This document shows positions 55,167-64,000 of a stretch of DNA of 64,000 nt, one piece after another. The translations under genes and the position numbers were made by a program. Under the pieces are notes generated by a model. The model did not search any database and was not told where the DNA came from. It saw nothing but the letters and a program-made list of their open reading frames with translations. The DNA comes from Diadema setosum (lineage: Eukaryota > Echinodermata > Echinoidea > Diadematoida > Diadematidae): positions 29,947,155-30,011,154 of the forward strand of contig CM067065.1 of the NCBI GenBank assembly GCA_033980235.1. Direction: 5' to 3'. How positions within the stretch are numbered: position 1 is the first letter of the stretch; every line of letters begins with the position of its first letter.

Positions 55167-58100
55167 GTAAGTGAATTTCAATGTCTTGTTCTCTCTTCAA
55201 CAGCGATGTTTACTTTTTTTGGCGGGGGGGGGGGGGGTGGGATTGGTCCGTAGTTGTTTTGCCCAATAAAGTTTGCCTGGCTATAGCCCTGAAGCGCGTC
55301 ACTGTCCACAATGATGGCATGCATGCTGTTACCCTAGATATACAAGCCCTACCGATACATTCTGATTTTTTTTTTTTTGGGGGGGGGGGTGGGGGGGGGG
55401 GGAGGATGGGGTTACCAGGGCTGAATCTTGTTAAATACATAGATGCTTAATGAGTAAAACTTTCATTAATTTCATAAGATCATATAGGCTACCTCGTTAC
55501 AACGAAAGTTAAACAGTTACATACTTTGTCATCACGTAGAAATTTGAGTAGATGCCGACCAAAGTCCATTAGAGAAAATTTCGAGAGAGAGAGAGAGAGA
55601 GAGAGAGATAAAACACACCACATAATAATATGTGTGATTTTTCATCGTTACAGAATAAAAAAATGTAGCGTACATAAATCTATCGACATATTAAAGTTTT
55701 ACCTGTCGATAGATTTATGTATGCTACATTTTTTTTCTGTAAAAAAATCACAAATATTATGTTTATGTTTAAAACCATCCGTCGAATAATGATCATCTAT
55801 ACTTGCATCACTTCGAAAAGGGTCTCAAAAAGTAGTCAAATTTTGGCCAGTTTGCTGATCTTATATCCAAATACTCAATTGTGTTGTAGTAATTATTATT
55901 ATAATTACTATTTCAAATATTATCACCATATATGACAGATTAATATAGAATATAAAAATATAGTAATATGTATGATATACATTCTATTTAAATAATATAT
56001 ATCATATATATGTATATATATATATATATATATATGATATATATTACAAATGCATGATATAAATTGAATATATTATTATATCATTTAATATTCTCCCTTG
56101 CTGTGCCTACTAGGCATAGACTGGATAAATCTAACCTGGTATTCATCGTAATATAACTGCAGCAACAGATGTATCCATTCTCAAAATGTTTGGATGAGAT
56201 TTTATTCGTTCAAAAGCAAAAAAAAAACAAAAATGAAGAAATTGAAGAAAAAAAAATCAAGGAGAAGAGAAAATCAATAATTGAATATATGTGATTTCTA
56301 TATTTTGATGATTCTGCTCAAAATATTCCTTGATATATAACAATTGCAGAGTCACTGAAAATATTCAATTTTTGTCAATGTTATCTGTTTTGCATTCAAA
56401 CTCTTCTATAAAAATAATTTTTGCGTTGTCCTGTGTGTGGAACTCTATATCTCAAAAGTTTCCCTGTTTGTTTTATGTGTTTTAAATCATTGTGGAGCAC
56501 TTTAGTATTACGCTGTTTCATGCATTTCGTTCATGTTATACACATTATTATTGTGTTGCACTTTAGACATTTAAAAAAAACTGTTTATGGAACAGAATTT
56601 ATAGATGAGTGACAGACTGACTGACTGAACGAGGGGACGAATAATGGATGGATGAATGAATGGGTTAATATAATTATGAGTAAATGCACTTTCCTGCAAA
56701 TTCCATGCAGCTTTTGCAACTCGCCCCCTCACACGTTCTTCTTTTTGTCTCCTCCAACCTCCAACAGTGGTATCTAGCCTTGAAGATGTACAGAGATCTA
56801 TTCACGCTATCGTTGGCACGGACGCCCTGCTGCCTTGCCCGATCATCCCCAATAGAGAAGTCCTTAGTGCCCACTGGAAAAAGGGTGACTGTGAGGCTAC
56901 CTTTGACCCGACGTGCTTGGCATCAAGCATTGTTGGTGCCTGCCAGGCAAGTGATCCACCGAGGTACCACATGGACAGGAATTTCTCGCTGAACATCAGC
57001 GACGTCCAGATTGAAGACTCCGGCCTGTACGCGTGCCAGGTATGTATTAAGCCCTAACGTTTTATTTTGTATATCCTCAGTCATGTGAATCAGTGATGCG
57101 ACCTGACGAAGTGATCAGCGTTGGCAAGCTTTGACAAATAATTGCACAGGAAACCAATTACAAAAATGATTACCACAAAAGATACACTAATACTAGTAAC
57201 CTGCGATCACTTTCGCCCCCCTTAATTTTTGAAGATACCATTTTTGTCAGGAGATTGTATTGGGAGCAGAAAATTCGCCCCTGAGCATCGTTATTTTTGC
57301 GTTTATGGAGGAGGGGGGGGGGGGGAGATGTACAAAATATATCGAAATGGTATTGCTGCTTTATTATTTCCCATATCATATGTTTCACAAATTCTCCCAC
57401 AGATGAATGACATTTCCTTGAGTTAATGAAATTCTATGATTTTGGAGTAGGCAACACATTACAGACATGTATGTTATTTGGTATACTAGTACGTCATCTA
57501 CCATTAACCTTGCATAATGTGAACATTTGGCATGACGTGTTCGATTATGAAATGGTTCTGCATATCATCAAACTGATCAAAAGTTTGATAAGTTATCAGC
57601 AGTGTGAAATATGGGCAAAGAGAATGTACTTTGAAACTAACTACGGTGTGAATTTTTTGACAAACATAGGATACGTCTCAAAAAGCTTCTTCAGCATAAA
57701 TTTTTTAACATTATAATTTTCCGTTTTGCAGGCCGAATACAGGGGTCAGGGGATCAACTGCAGTCAAGTCCAGCTGATCGTCACTCGTAACCTACTAAGC
57801 TCGACAGCAGGTGCCCTGTCTACCATGGCGATGACAACCAGTAAACCATCCTCTGACGAAGCGTCAGCAGACCAGCTTTCGCACTGTACTGTCACGCAGG
57901 CGAATGGAGTGACCACAGGTAGCTATACCCATAATATTATAAAATGTATAGCACCTTTAAAATCTTGTGCACTTAGCTTGTTTTTTTTTCCCCTAGGCTA
58001 AATCTTGCTTCCTGCGAACCACGCAGAAAGACTTGCCTGAATCTTGCCGAACATATCAAACAACACCCTAAGTGTTTGCAAATTAAAGACTAAGACTGGA

Positions 58101-58747
58101 GACGTGATTATAGTAGGAACTGGTAAATTGAACAACCGCTCGTTAAAGTAATCCCTCAAGAGATATACAGTTGAACCTCTATTATCCGGCCTCCCTTTAT
58201 CCGGATCTCTCTATTATCCGGACGCAATCTCGCCGTGATTTTTTTTTTTAATAATTACGGGAAGAAAGGGGGATTCCCAACTCCTTGAGAACTCCTACCC
58301 AAACACACATGAATTACATATTACTTCCAATATGATTAACATACATTGCATCAAATTTCCTTCCAAATTGCTTACCTTCAGACATTTCAACATCCCGAAA
58401 CATCCCCAAATGTAACAATGAAAAGGTTGCAGTATACACATTACTACATGTGGTACTACAATGGGCTACATCTCAGTACATGTGTATGTATATGTACATG
58501 TATAAAGCATTGAGTCTCCCATATCCGGCCAAATCCCTTATCCGGATGAGCCCCGGTCCCGACTTGTCCGGATACGAGAGGTTCAACTGTAGTCCTGTTT
58601 TGTTGTTGATTTTGTTGCTGTAGTTAATGTGCTAAAACTCAACTTGTAGCCCGTCATCCCGACCTCATGCGGTTCGTGTAAGATTGCCCTAAAATGTTAC
58701 TAAAACGATTTCTCGTTTGTGACTAGTCACTGATCATGGTATAGTTT

Positions 58748-58785
<38 letters not shown>

Positions 58786-59081
58786 AGATACACACATCGT
58801 TCCCTCAGAAAAATAATGACGTCATTATCTGTCCAAGCTGAGAAAAAAAAATGAGGCCTTAAAGTTCTTTTCACTTTCTATTTTTAAGTTAACACTCCTC
58901 TCACCTTCATTGTGGCTTCAGTACCCCTCGTGGACAGTATCATATAAGTAACAGTTCCCTCTTTGTTATTGTTGTTTTACTTTTAACGTATAACCTATCT
59001 TTGTGACTTGTTCTCATCCCTTATACAGTTTGGATCCTGGCTCTGGTTAACTTGGCAGTAGCCTGGTTAACACTTACCTGA
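55109..59081 (+). CDS. Secreted/GPI-anchored single V-set immunoglobulin-domain protein, 189 aa, four exons
   Basis: Exons 55109-55166, 56768-57039, 57732-57918 and 59029-59081 join into 570 bases with matching phases 1, 0, 1 and no internal stop. Residues 1-19 are a signal peptide with a hydrophobic core. Residues about 24-129 form a V-set Ig fold: C43 and C109 are the canonical disulphide pair, W56 the core Trp, and DSGLYAC (103-109) the strand-F signature. Extra cysteines at 61, 69, 78 and 120 suggest additional disulphides. N-glycosylation sites are at 91, 95 and 119. Residues 130-172 are a Ser/Thr-rich stalk. Residues 173-189 are hydrophobic and end at the stop with no cytoplasmic tail, as in GPI-anchor signals. 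It is probably a cell-surface recognition protein; its ligand is unknown. An ortholog could not be named. Exon 4 is the least certain part. Confidence 0.75.
55208..55405. repeat. Two T-run/G-run tracts in Ig gene intron 1
   Basis: T7-GGC-G14 at 55212 and T15-G12 at 55364 lie within the first intron, about 150 bp apart. Confidence 0.85.
55584..55610. repeat. (GA)n microsatellite
   Basis: Thirteen GA units in intron 1 of the Ig gene. Confidence 0.95.
55623..55762. repeat. Long near-perfect hairpin in Ig gene intron 1
   Basis: An inner stem of about 37 bp (ACAGAATAAA...CTATCGACA paired with TGTCGATAG...TTTCTGT) has a 15-base loop at about 55688-55702. Weaker pairing extends outward to AATAATATGTG / CAAATATTAT. 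Confidence 0.85.
55940..56767. repeat. Intron 1 remainder: AT-rich, (TA)n at 56005-56045
   Basis: TA-rich sequence with palindromic ATATATCATATA patches. No further exon is seen between 55167 and 56767. Confidence 0.55.
56768..57039 (+). CDS. Ig-domain gene, exon 2 (V domain, strands A to F)
   Basis: The acceptor CTCCAACAG ends at 56767 and the donor GTATGT starts at 57040. The exon holds both canonical cysteines and ends exactly after YACQ, phase 0. Confidence 0.85.
57732..57918 (+). CDS. Ig-domain gene, exon 3 (strand G and stalk)
   Basis: The acceptor CGTTTTGCAG ends at 57731 and the donor GTAGCT starts at 57919. NCSQVQLIVTR completes strand G of the Ig fold. Then come TMAMTTSKPSSDEAS and a further Cys at 162. 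Confidence 0.82.
58166..58591. mobile_element. Pogo-like MITE in Ig gene intron 3
   Basis: TA, CAGTTGAACCTCT at the left; AGAGGTTCAACTG, TA at the right. This is a 426-bp element with internal TTATCCGGA repeats on both arms. CAGT-type ends with a TA duplication fit the pogo/Tigger branch of Tc1/mariner. Confidence 0.85.
58748..58783. repeat. (CA)n microsatellite
   Basis: About 17 CA units in intron 3 of the Ig gene. Confidence 0.95.
59029..59081 (+). CDS. Ig-domain gene, exon 4 (hydrophobic C-terminus)
   Basis: The acceptor CATCCCTTATACAG ends at 59028. Two bases complete the split codon, then WILALVNLAVAWLTLT and TGA. The phase fits and the content is what a GPI signal or short anchor needs, but transcript evidence is lacking. 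Confidence 0.6.
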
Positions 59082-59301
59082 GGACGGACTGCTCCATACA
59101 ACCATAATCTCGGAACAAGACAGGGTAAACAGACGGTCTGCAGCTATAATGTGCCTTTTTAGTGCCTGGTGAGCGGACACCACGTCTGGTCTGGACGGTC
59201 GTCGCGGCGCGGCGCCCCGCACACCTCCGTACCGATGGGAAGGCTTACTCCCAACTCTTACAGAGTAAGCAGTCAACAGTCTGCTGTAAGGAATGTAAAA
59301 T

Positions 59302-59393
59302 TTAACCCTTTCTGTGCCCTGGACTTTGAACAGTGTATACAACACAGTAGTGTTTTCTGTTCCAGTTGATACTCAAAGCACACAAAGGGTTAA
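59302..59393. mobile_element. Tiny piggyBac-like MITE in the Ig gene 3' flank
   Basis: TTAA then CCCTTTCTGTGCC at the left, CACACAAAGGG then TTAA at the right, 92 bp. If the Ig gene is correct, it lies in or just past the 3' UTR. Confidence 0.72.
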
Positions 59394-60023
59394 CAGCATT
59401 CCATCCATTATGTTTGTGCAGATTTTGTTATGAATATAGGGCCCTCTACAGTGAATGGATCCTATGACTAAATCCTCATTGAAGAACCTGTAACCCCAAT
59501 TCCAAGAAAACTAAGAGAAACTCAGTTATTACCCGCAAAGGCCACTGGGGTATGTCATCCAGAGAAAAATCCCGTTATACAATGTGTACGTATTGTCTAA
59601 AAATGCGTTTCCACCTCACGTCCAAGCCATGAAATCACGGAAGTGAACATGGAAATGAGACAACTCAATAGCAATAGCAATATTGGTGTCAAATATGCCA
59701 AAAAAAGACAAGAAAAGAGAAATATGCAATGATAACTTAGAAACAATGGTACCTACTGTGTGTCTGGACTGTCAAATATAGAAGATGATAAGATTTTAAT
59801 GGAAAAACATTTATATGTCGGTCGATTTGACAGCTCAGATCAGAATACGGGTAGAGAAGATTACGTAATGGTAAGATTAAGAAAAAATTACTTTATCAAT
59901 ACTGTTTTATGTCAAATATTTTGTAATAATCAACATCAAAGGGAAATATCAAATAATGATGAATAAATTGCGCACAAATATAACGCTGGTTAGTTTCATT
60001 TTCTTTTCATGAAGTCAGCAACG

Positions 60024-60340
60024 GCAAAGCACTTTGATTTGTCTCTTTAAGAAGTTACTACTTTAAGAGTTGAAGAAAATGCAGGAATCGGGTGATATAC
60101 CGGGTATCTTGGTAGGTATACTGTGTTACTAAGAGGACGGAGATTTGGCTATAAGACAATGATTTAGTTGGCTGTGCAAAGCACTTTGATTGTTTTTTTT
60201 CTTTTTGTAAGTTTCTTTAAAAAGTTACTACAAGAGTTGAAGAAAATGCTGCAATCAGGTGATACCGGCTATCTCGTCAGGTATAATGTGTTGCTAAAAG
60301 GATAAAGATCTAGCTAAGGCAATAATTTAGTTGGCTGTAC
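60024..60340. repeat. Imperfect tandem duplication, ~152-165 bp unit
   Basis: GCAAAGCACTTTGATT starts both units (60024 and 60176). GTTGAAGAAAATGC, CAGGTGATA and AATGATTTAGTTGGCTGT recur in order, and a third start, ACAAAGCTC, is seen at 60337. Divergence suggests an old event. Confidence 0.85.
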
Positions 60341-61880
60341 AAAGCTCAAAAGTCTAATTTCTTTTGTTATCAACCAGTAATCTCATTCAATTCTTATAAG
60401 TCGGTATCAAAACATCAATGTGTTGTGAATTCGCGCTGAGGAAAAAATATAGAAGCAAAGGATTAGGACCCTTTCATTCATGAAAAAAAAAAATGCAATC
60501 TATACAAAACATCACCATTCTATTCCCACCCATCGTCATGCATCGTCTCAACATCAAGTGATAGTCTTTCCGTACAGCCTTGGCCTGTTTATTGATTTTA
60601 TAGGATGCTACCGCAGATACTGCATGAAGAACGGTATAATGATATAAGCTTGTTGGTTATAATCAACGTGATTTTTTTGAAATGTTTGGGTCAAAGTAGA
60701 GAAAAAAAGAATCATAAAGACTCAAATGGGAGTCCTCAGTCCGCAATCCTTTCCCAAGACTTTAGTATAGCCGATGTTCCCACTCTTATCTGATTGAAAG
60801 CTTCAAGGTATAGAGCGCATTTGCGTGTGCTGGGGAGCCTTTTAGGACAGTGACCATGGTGACTTGATAAGCGTAATGTTTGGCATCGGGTACTCCCCTC
60901 GCTGTGCTATGGGGATTTCCGTTTGCCAATCTGATAGTCAACAATGGTGGGAATCCCATTACGTTAACTGCGTTAAATTCACCACGACATGACGAAATTA
61001 CGTGATTATTGTTGCCATATGCTATCTAAAGGCCTGGCTATTGAATAGATTCTTCTGTTCGCGTAAGAAAAAAAAAAAGATAGAAGATAATAAACATTTT
61101 CAGGGACAAAATCTCAATGTAACGTTGCGAATTCAGTTTAGAAGTACGTGATACCAGGTTTGGAAATCAATCCTCCTAAAGTCACAGAAAATGTCAAAAG
61201 CCAACCAAAAGATGTATTTTGCAAGTGATTTGGACCATGTTTAATGTTGTATTGCTAGAATTTGAAACCCATGATTTGATGCCAACGAATGCAGGATTTT
61301 GATGTAAAGACGTCATTTCCTTTCATAACTTGCATATCTTGTGGATCGTAAAAAATGCTTATTGTTAATTTGCTGCACTTTTTTGTAAAGCTGAAATAAT
61401 AACACCTGGTGACTCTCGTGCAATATTTTTCTCTTCTACTTAACATCAATAAAACTGTATACTAAACTATATTATAATTTTTACTCAACCAGCCAGTATT
61501 ATTAGTTTATAAGTTACAACTTAGTGTACAAATTTGTACATACAGTGAGTTTTTAACACACCCTGCAGTACTCTTATGTTTATATCAATGCACACATATT
61601 TTTATCTATATATTGTATCTTTGTTACACATTGAAAATAATGTAGTCAGGATTGTCATTGTGGTAATGACGTTAATTATATAATAAAAAATTTATCAAAT
61701 GACATCGTCTTTATGCGTCTCAAGCAGCATTGTCAATTTATTCTTTAGAGTTTTCAGGTAAACAATATCAAAATCAACACTATGCTCGTTTGGCTCTCTC
61801 TTCATACGTAAACATCCCCCAGACATGCCCAAACACGCTAAAAACACCTGATATATGATTATGGTTGTAACGTAATGGTT
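60341..61880. other. No gene recognised
   Basis: AT-rich sequence with short A runs. Small open frames at 60605 and 61255 show no known family. Confidence 0.45.
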
Positions 61881-61883
61881 ACG

Positions 61884-61917
61884 TAATATATATGTATATA
61901 TTATATATATTACGTTT

Positions 61918-61960
<43 letters not shown>

Positions 61961-61983
61961 TTGTGTGTGTTTCTCTCTCTCAA

Positions 61984-62062
<79 letters not shown>
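61884..62062. repeat. (TA)n, (TG)n and (TTTA)n arrays
   Basis: TA and TG arrays (61884-61970) are followed by TA (61986-62020) and about 11 TTTA units (62020-62062). Confidence 0.95.
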
Positions 62063-62066
62063 TATA

Positions 62067-62102
62067 CCGCTCTCTTCATCGGCAAACTGATGAAGAGAGC
62101 GG
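62067..62102. repeat. Perfect 14-bp stem hairpin
   Basis: CCGCTCTCTTCATC and GATGAAGAGAGCGG pair perfectly around an 8-base loop, directly after the (TTTA)n array. Confidence 0.85.
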
Positions 62103-63107
62103 TGTTTTGGGACTAACCTGTTTTTAAATTTCAGTTTTTTTTTTTTGCTTTGGCTAACTACTGTCGGGGTGTCGCCATTATTTTTGGCCAATGTTTTGGT
62201 ATTTCATATATATATTTATTTATATACATATTATAATGACTATGAATATTTGAAAAGCAAAAAACAAATACAACAATCTCTAGGTCAATTTGAGGTACTT
62301 GGGATTAATTTTTAGGTTCTGTTAAACCGAGGAAAATGTTTTAATTATAAGTGATAGTTTTCATAATATATGCAAATAAATTGTTACGTAATGAGTGCAG
62401 TAGTGGAAGTAGTAGTAGCGTAGCAGAAGTGGCACGAGAAAAGAAAAATTGCACGGGAGCTGTTTTGTTTTCTTTGTCTTGTCAGCTAATCAAACACGGA
62501 AGTTGCACCAGAAATCCTTTTTTGTCACCCTCACACCTTTTATGGAATTCCTGGATCCGCCCCTAAAACTGTCTCGTACCGTTTCTCTAATTTTTTTTTG
62601 TTTGTTTCTCTTTGTATTCGTTGTAATGGTTTGCTCTTTGGGACATGACAAAACAAGGCAGCTTCTCTTCGTCAATGAGAATTCCAGTGTCAGGATTTTG
62701 ACAACAACAACTTTTTCGTGGGAACGTCCAACACTTCTTACATCGGCAAGACCTGGCTGTCTCATAACATGGAGGTAGAACCATGCTCATAATATGCCAT
62801 ATGCTTTTTGTCGATGCAAGGTTTTCACCAGACGAGTGATTGAATCGCCGGGTGACCTTTTTAATATCTTCAAAACTGGGGCCACCCCACTGCTCTCACG
62901 TATTCCTCTCATGTCAGTAATAAATGTACTGTCTTGAAAGTTGGGCGATCTCTCACTGATTCCCACAGACTAAATTATGGTAAAAGTTTCAGAATCCATC
63001 GTTTGATACCTGAAATACCTGAAAGACATTATCCCACCAGCACTTATCAAATAAAACTAGGATCCACATCTAAGAACGTAGACGATGATAGAGTTATGTC
63101 GTCGTTT
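62103..63107. mobile_element. No gene; GGATCC-ended MITE fragment at 62490-62570
   Basis: GGAATTCCTGGATCCGCCCC matches the right end of the element at 27290-27465, and AGTTGCACCAGAAATCC matches its AGTAGCACCAGAAAT. The left end is absent. The rest is unrecognised. Confidence 0.55.
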
Positions 63108-63675
63108 TAAATGACAAGTTCACCTTCGTAGACATGTGGGTTGAGTGAATGCAGCAATATTAGTAGAACACATCAGCAAGAGTTTGAGGAATATCGGACA
63201 ATCCTTTTAAAAGTTATGAATTTTTAAAGTATCTGCACAGTCACTGCTGAATGAGAAGGCTACCGCTATATTGTCATGTCACATGCGTACAACGCTACAA
63301 GGAACATATAAAGAAAATTTCATAAAATCTTACTTTTTGAAAAAAGAGTGCATATTTTCTCAACTCGTCATAGGAACGTATGATCAGGGTAATATTAATC
63401 CCCCTTGCCCTCTGAAAGAGGGAAGTCAAGTTTTCTTTTATTATGCGAGAAAAGTGAAAATATGTTGAATTTTCTTTATTTTTTTATATCGGTGTACACA
63501 TGTGACATCACAAGCTAAAGTAGTCTTCTCATCCAGCCGTGACTGAGCAGAAACTTCAAGAATTCACAACTTTTAAACGGATTGTCCGATTCTCCCCAAG
63601 CTCTTGCTGATGTGTTCTACTAATATTGCTGCATTCACTCAACCCACCTGTCTATGAAGCTGGACTTGTTCTTTA
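63108..63675. mobile_element. MITE family B, full copy
   Basis: This 568-bp inverted repeat starts TAAATGACAAGTTCACCTTC and ends GCTGGACTTGTTCTTTA. Both arms carry the ACACATCAGCAAGAGTTTGA-type segment. Confidence 0.88.
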
Positions 63676-64000
63676 AGTATTAATAAGACCAATGTATTAT
63701 TTAAACAGACTTGGTACTACAGACAAGAAATGGTGAATTGTATGTGCCGAAAGTGGGGAAATCTACAGGGTATTGTTTGCATGCTTTATTTGTTGAGCAT
63801 GTACATCGTTCGTAGAAATCGTCATTACAATCAAGAGTGGTTGCATTGTTTGTATTGTCCTTACAATAGAAAAGTTTTCTCAAGCTATTGAAATGTTTTA
63901 GAGTATTTGTATACGTGTTTATTTTGCATTCAAAAGCTGCTAATTGTGAATGTTGAAAATTTCGTCGACTGTTTAAGTCCAATGTTCGTTCGTTTGGTCG
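63676..64000. other. No gene recognised
   Basis: AT-rich sequence to the window edge. The 93-codon minus-strand frame at 63701-63982 has several Cys and Asn codons but no family signature. Confidence 0.4.

Noticed and set aside
54919..55170. 83-codon plus-strand frame over the Ig gene start
   Set aside because: It lies in a different phase from the signal peptide and reads through the GTAAGT donor. The region is better explained as leader plus exon 1.
57040..57731. V(D)J-type recombination signals between the two Ig exons
   Set aside because: Normal GT..AG splice sites border both exons and no CACAGTG heptamer sits next to either one.
1..64000. CRISPR arrays, bacterial operons, phage or rRNA genes
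   Set aside because: There are no regularly spaced identical repeats of that kind and no such coding content; the DNA is animal nuclear.

Overview
This window is animal nuclear DNA. The evidence is split genes with GT..AG introns, AATAAA signals, dense microsatellites, LINE and SINE retrotransposon fragments, and many short inverted-repeat DNA transposon relics. Gene content (an SLC46-type transporter, a GT31 glycosyltransferase, a small V-set immunoglobulin protein) and repeat texture fit a marine invertebrate. An echinoderm-like deuterostome is my best guess, but nothing in the window fixes the species. The DNA is AT-rich and mostly non-coding.

Four protein genes can be supported. (1) On the minus strand, 853-4657, is a proton-coupled-folate-transporter-like MFS carrier (SLC46 family). 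I resolve it into four exons joined by introns that are all phase 1; its last exon is not found. (2) At 15123-16175 (+) is a single-exon coding region for a 350-residue charged, partly coiled-coil protein of unknown function. (3) At 43897-45024 (+) is a type II membrane beta-1,3-galactosyltransferase-like enzyme (GT31) in one coding exon with a spliced leader region. (4) At 55109-59081 (+) is a compact four-exon gene predicted to encode a 189-residue protein: signal peptide, one V-set Ig domain split across two exons, a Ser/Thr-rich stalk, and a hydrophobic C-terminus with no cytoplasmic tail, which suggests a GPI anchor. Only parts of this last gene stand out as open frames; the signal-peptide exon and the anchor exon were found by splice-site and phase matching. 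A possible terminal exon with one membrane helix (43673-43829) is also noted.

The rest is a record of mobile elements. At least five CR1/L2-like LINE relics lie on the minus strand, with different simple-repeat 3' tails. A tRNA-derived SINE family has four copies. Three recurrent palindromic MITE families (called A, B and C here) have long terminal inverted repeats ending in TAAAGG and likely TA target duplications; several single-copy foldback elements, a pogo-like MITE and two tiny TTAA-flanked piggyBac-like elements are also present. One family A copy sits inside a family B copy, which gives a relative age. The longest gene-free stretches (about 19.1-21.4, 24-29.7, 30.3-42.5 and 59.4-64 kb) hold only these repeats, microsatellites and unrecognised sequence.

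The genes do not form an evident pathway; they look like ordinary neighbours in a gene-poor, repeat-rich region. The most notable item is the small Ig gene, because its V domain is cut by a phase 0 intron just after the second canonical cysteine.
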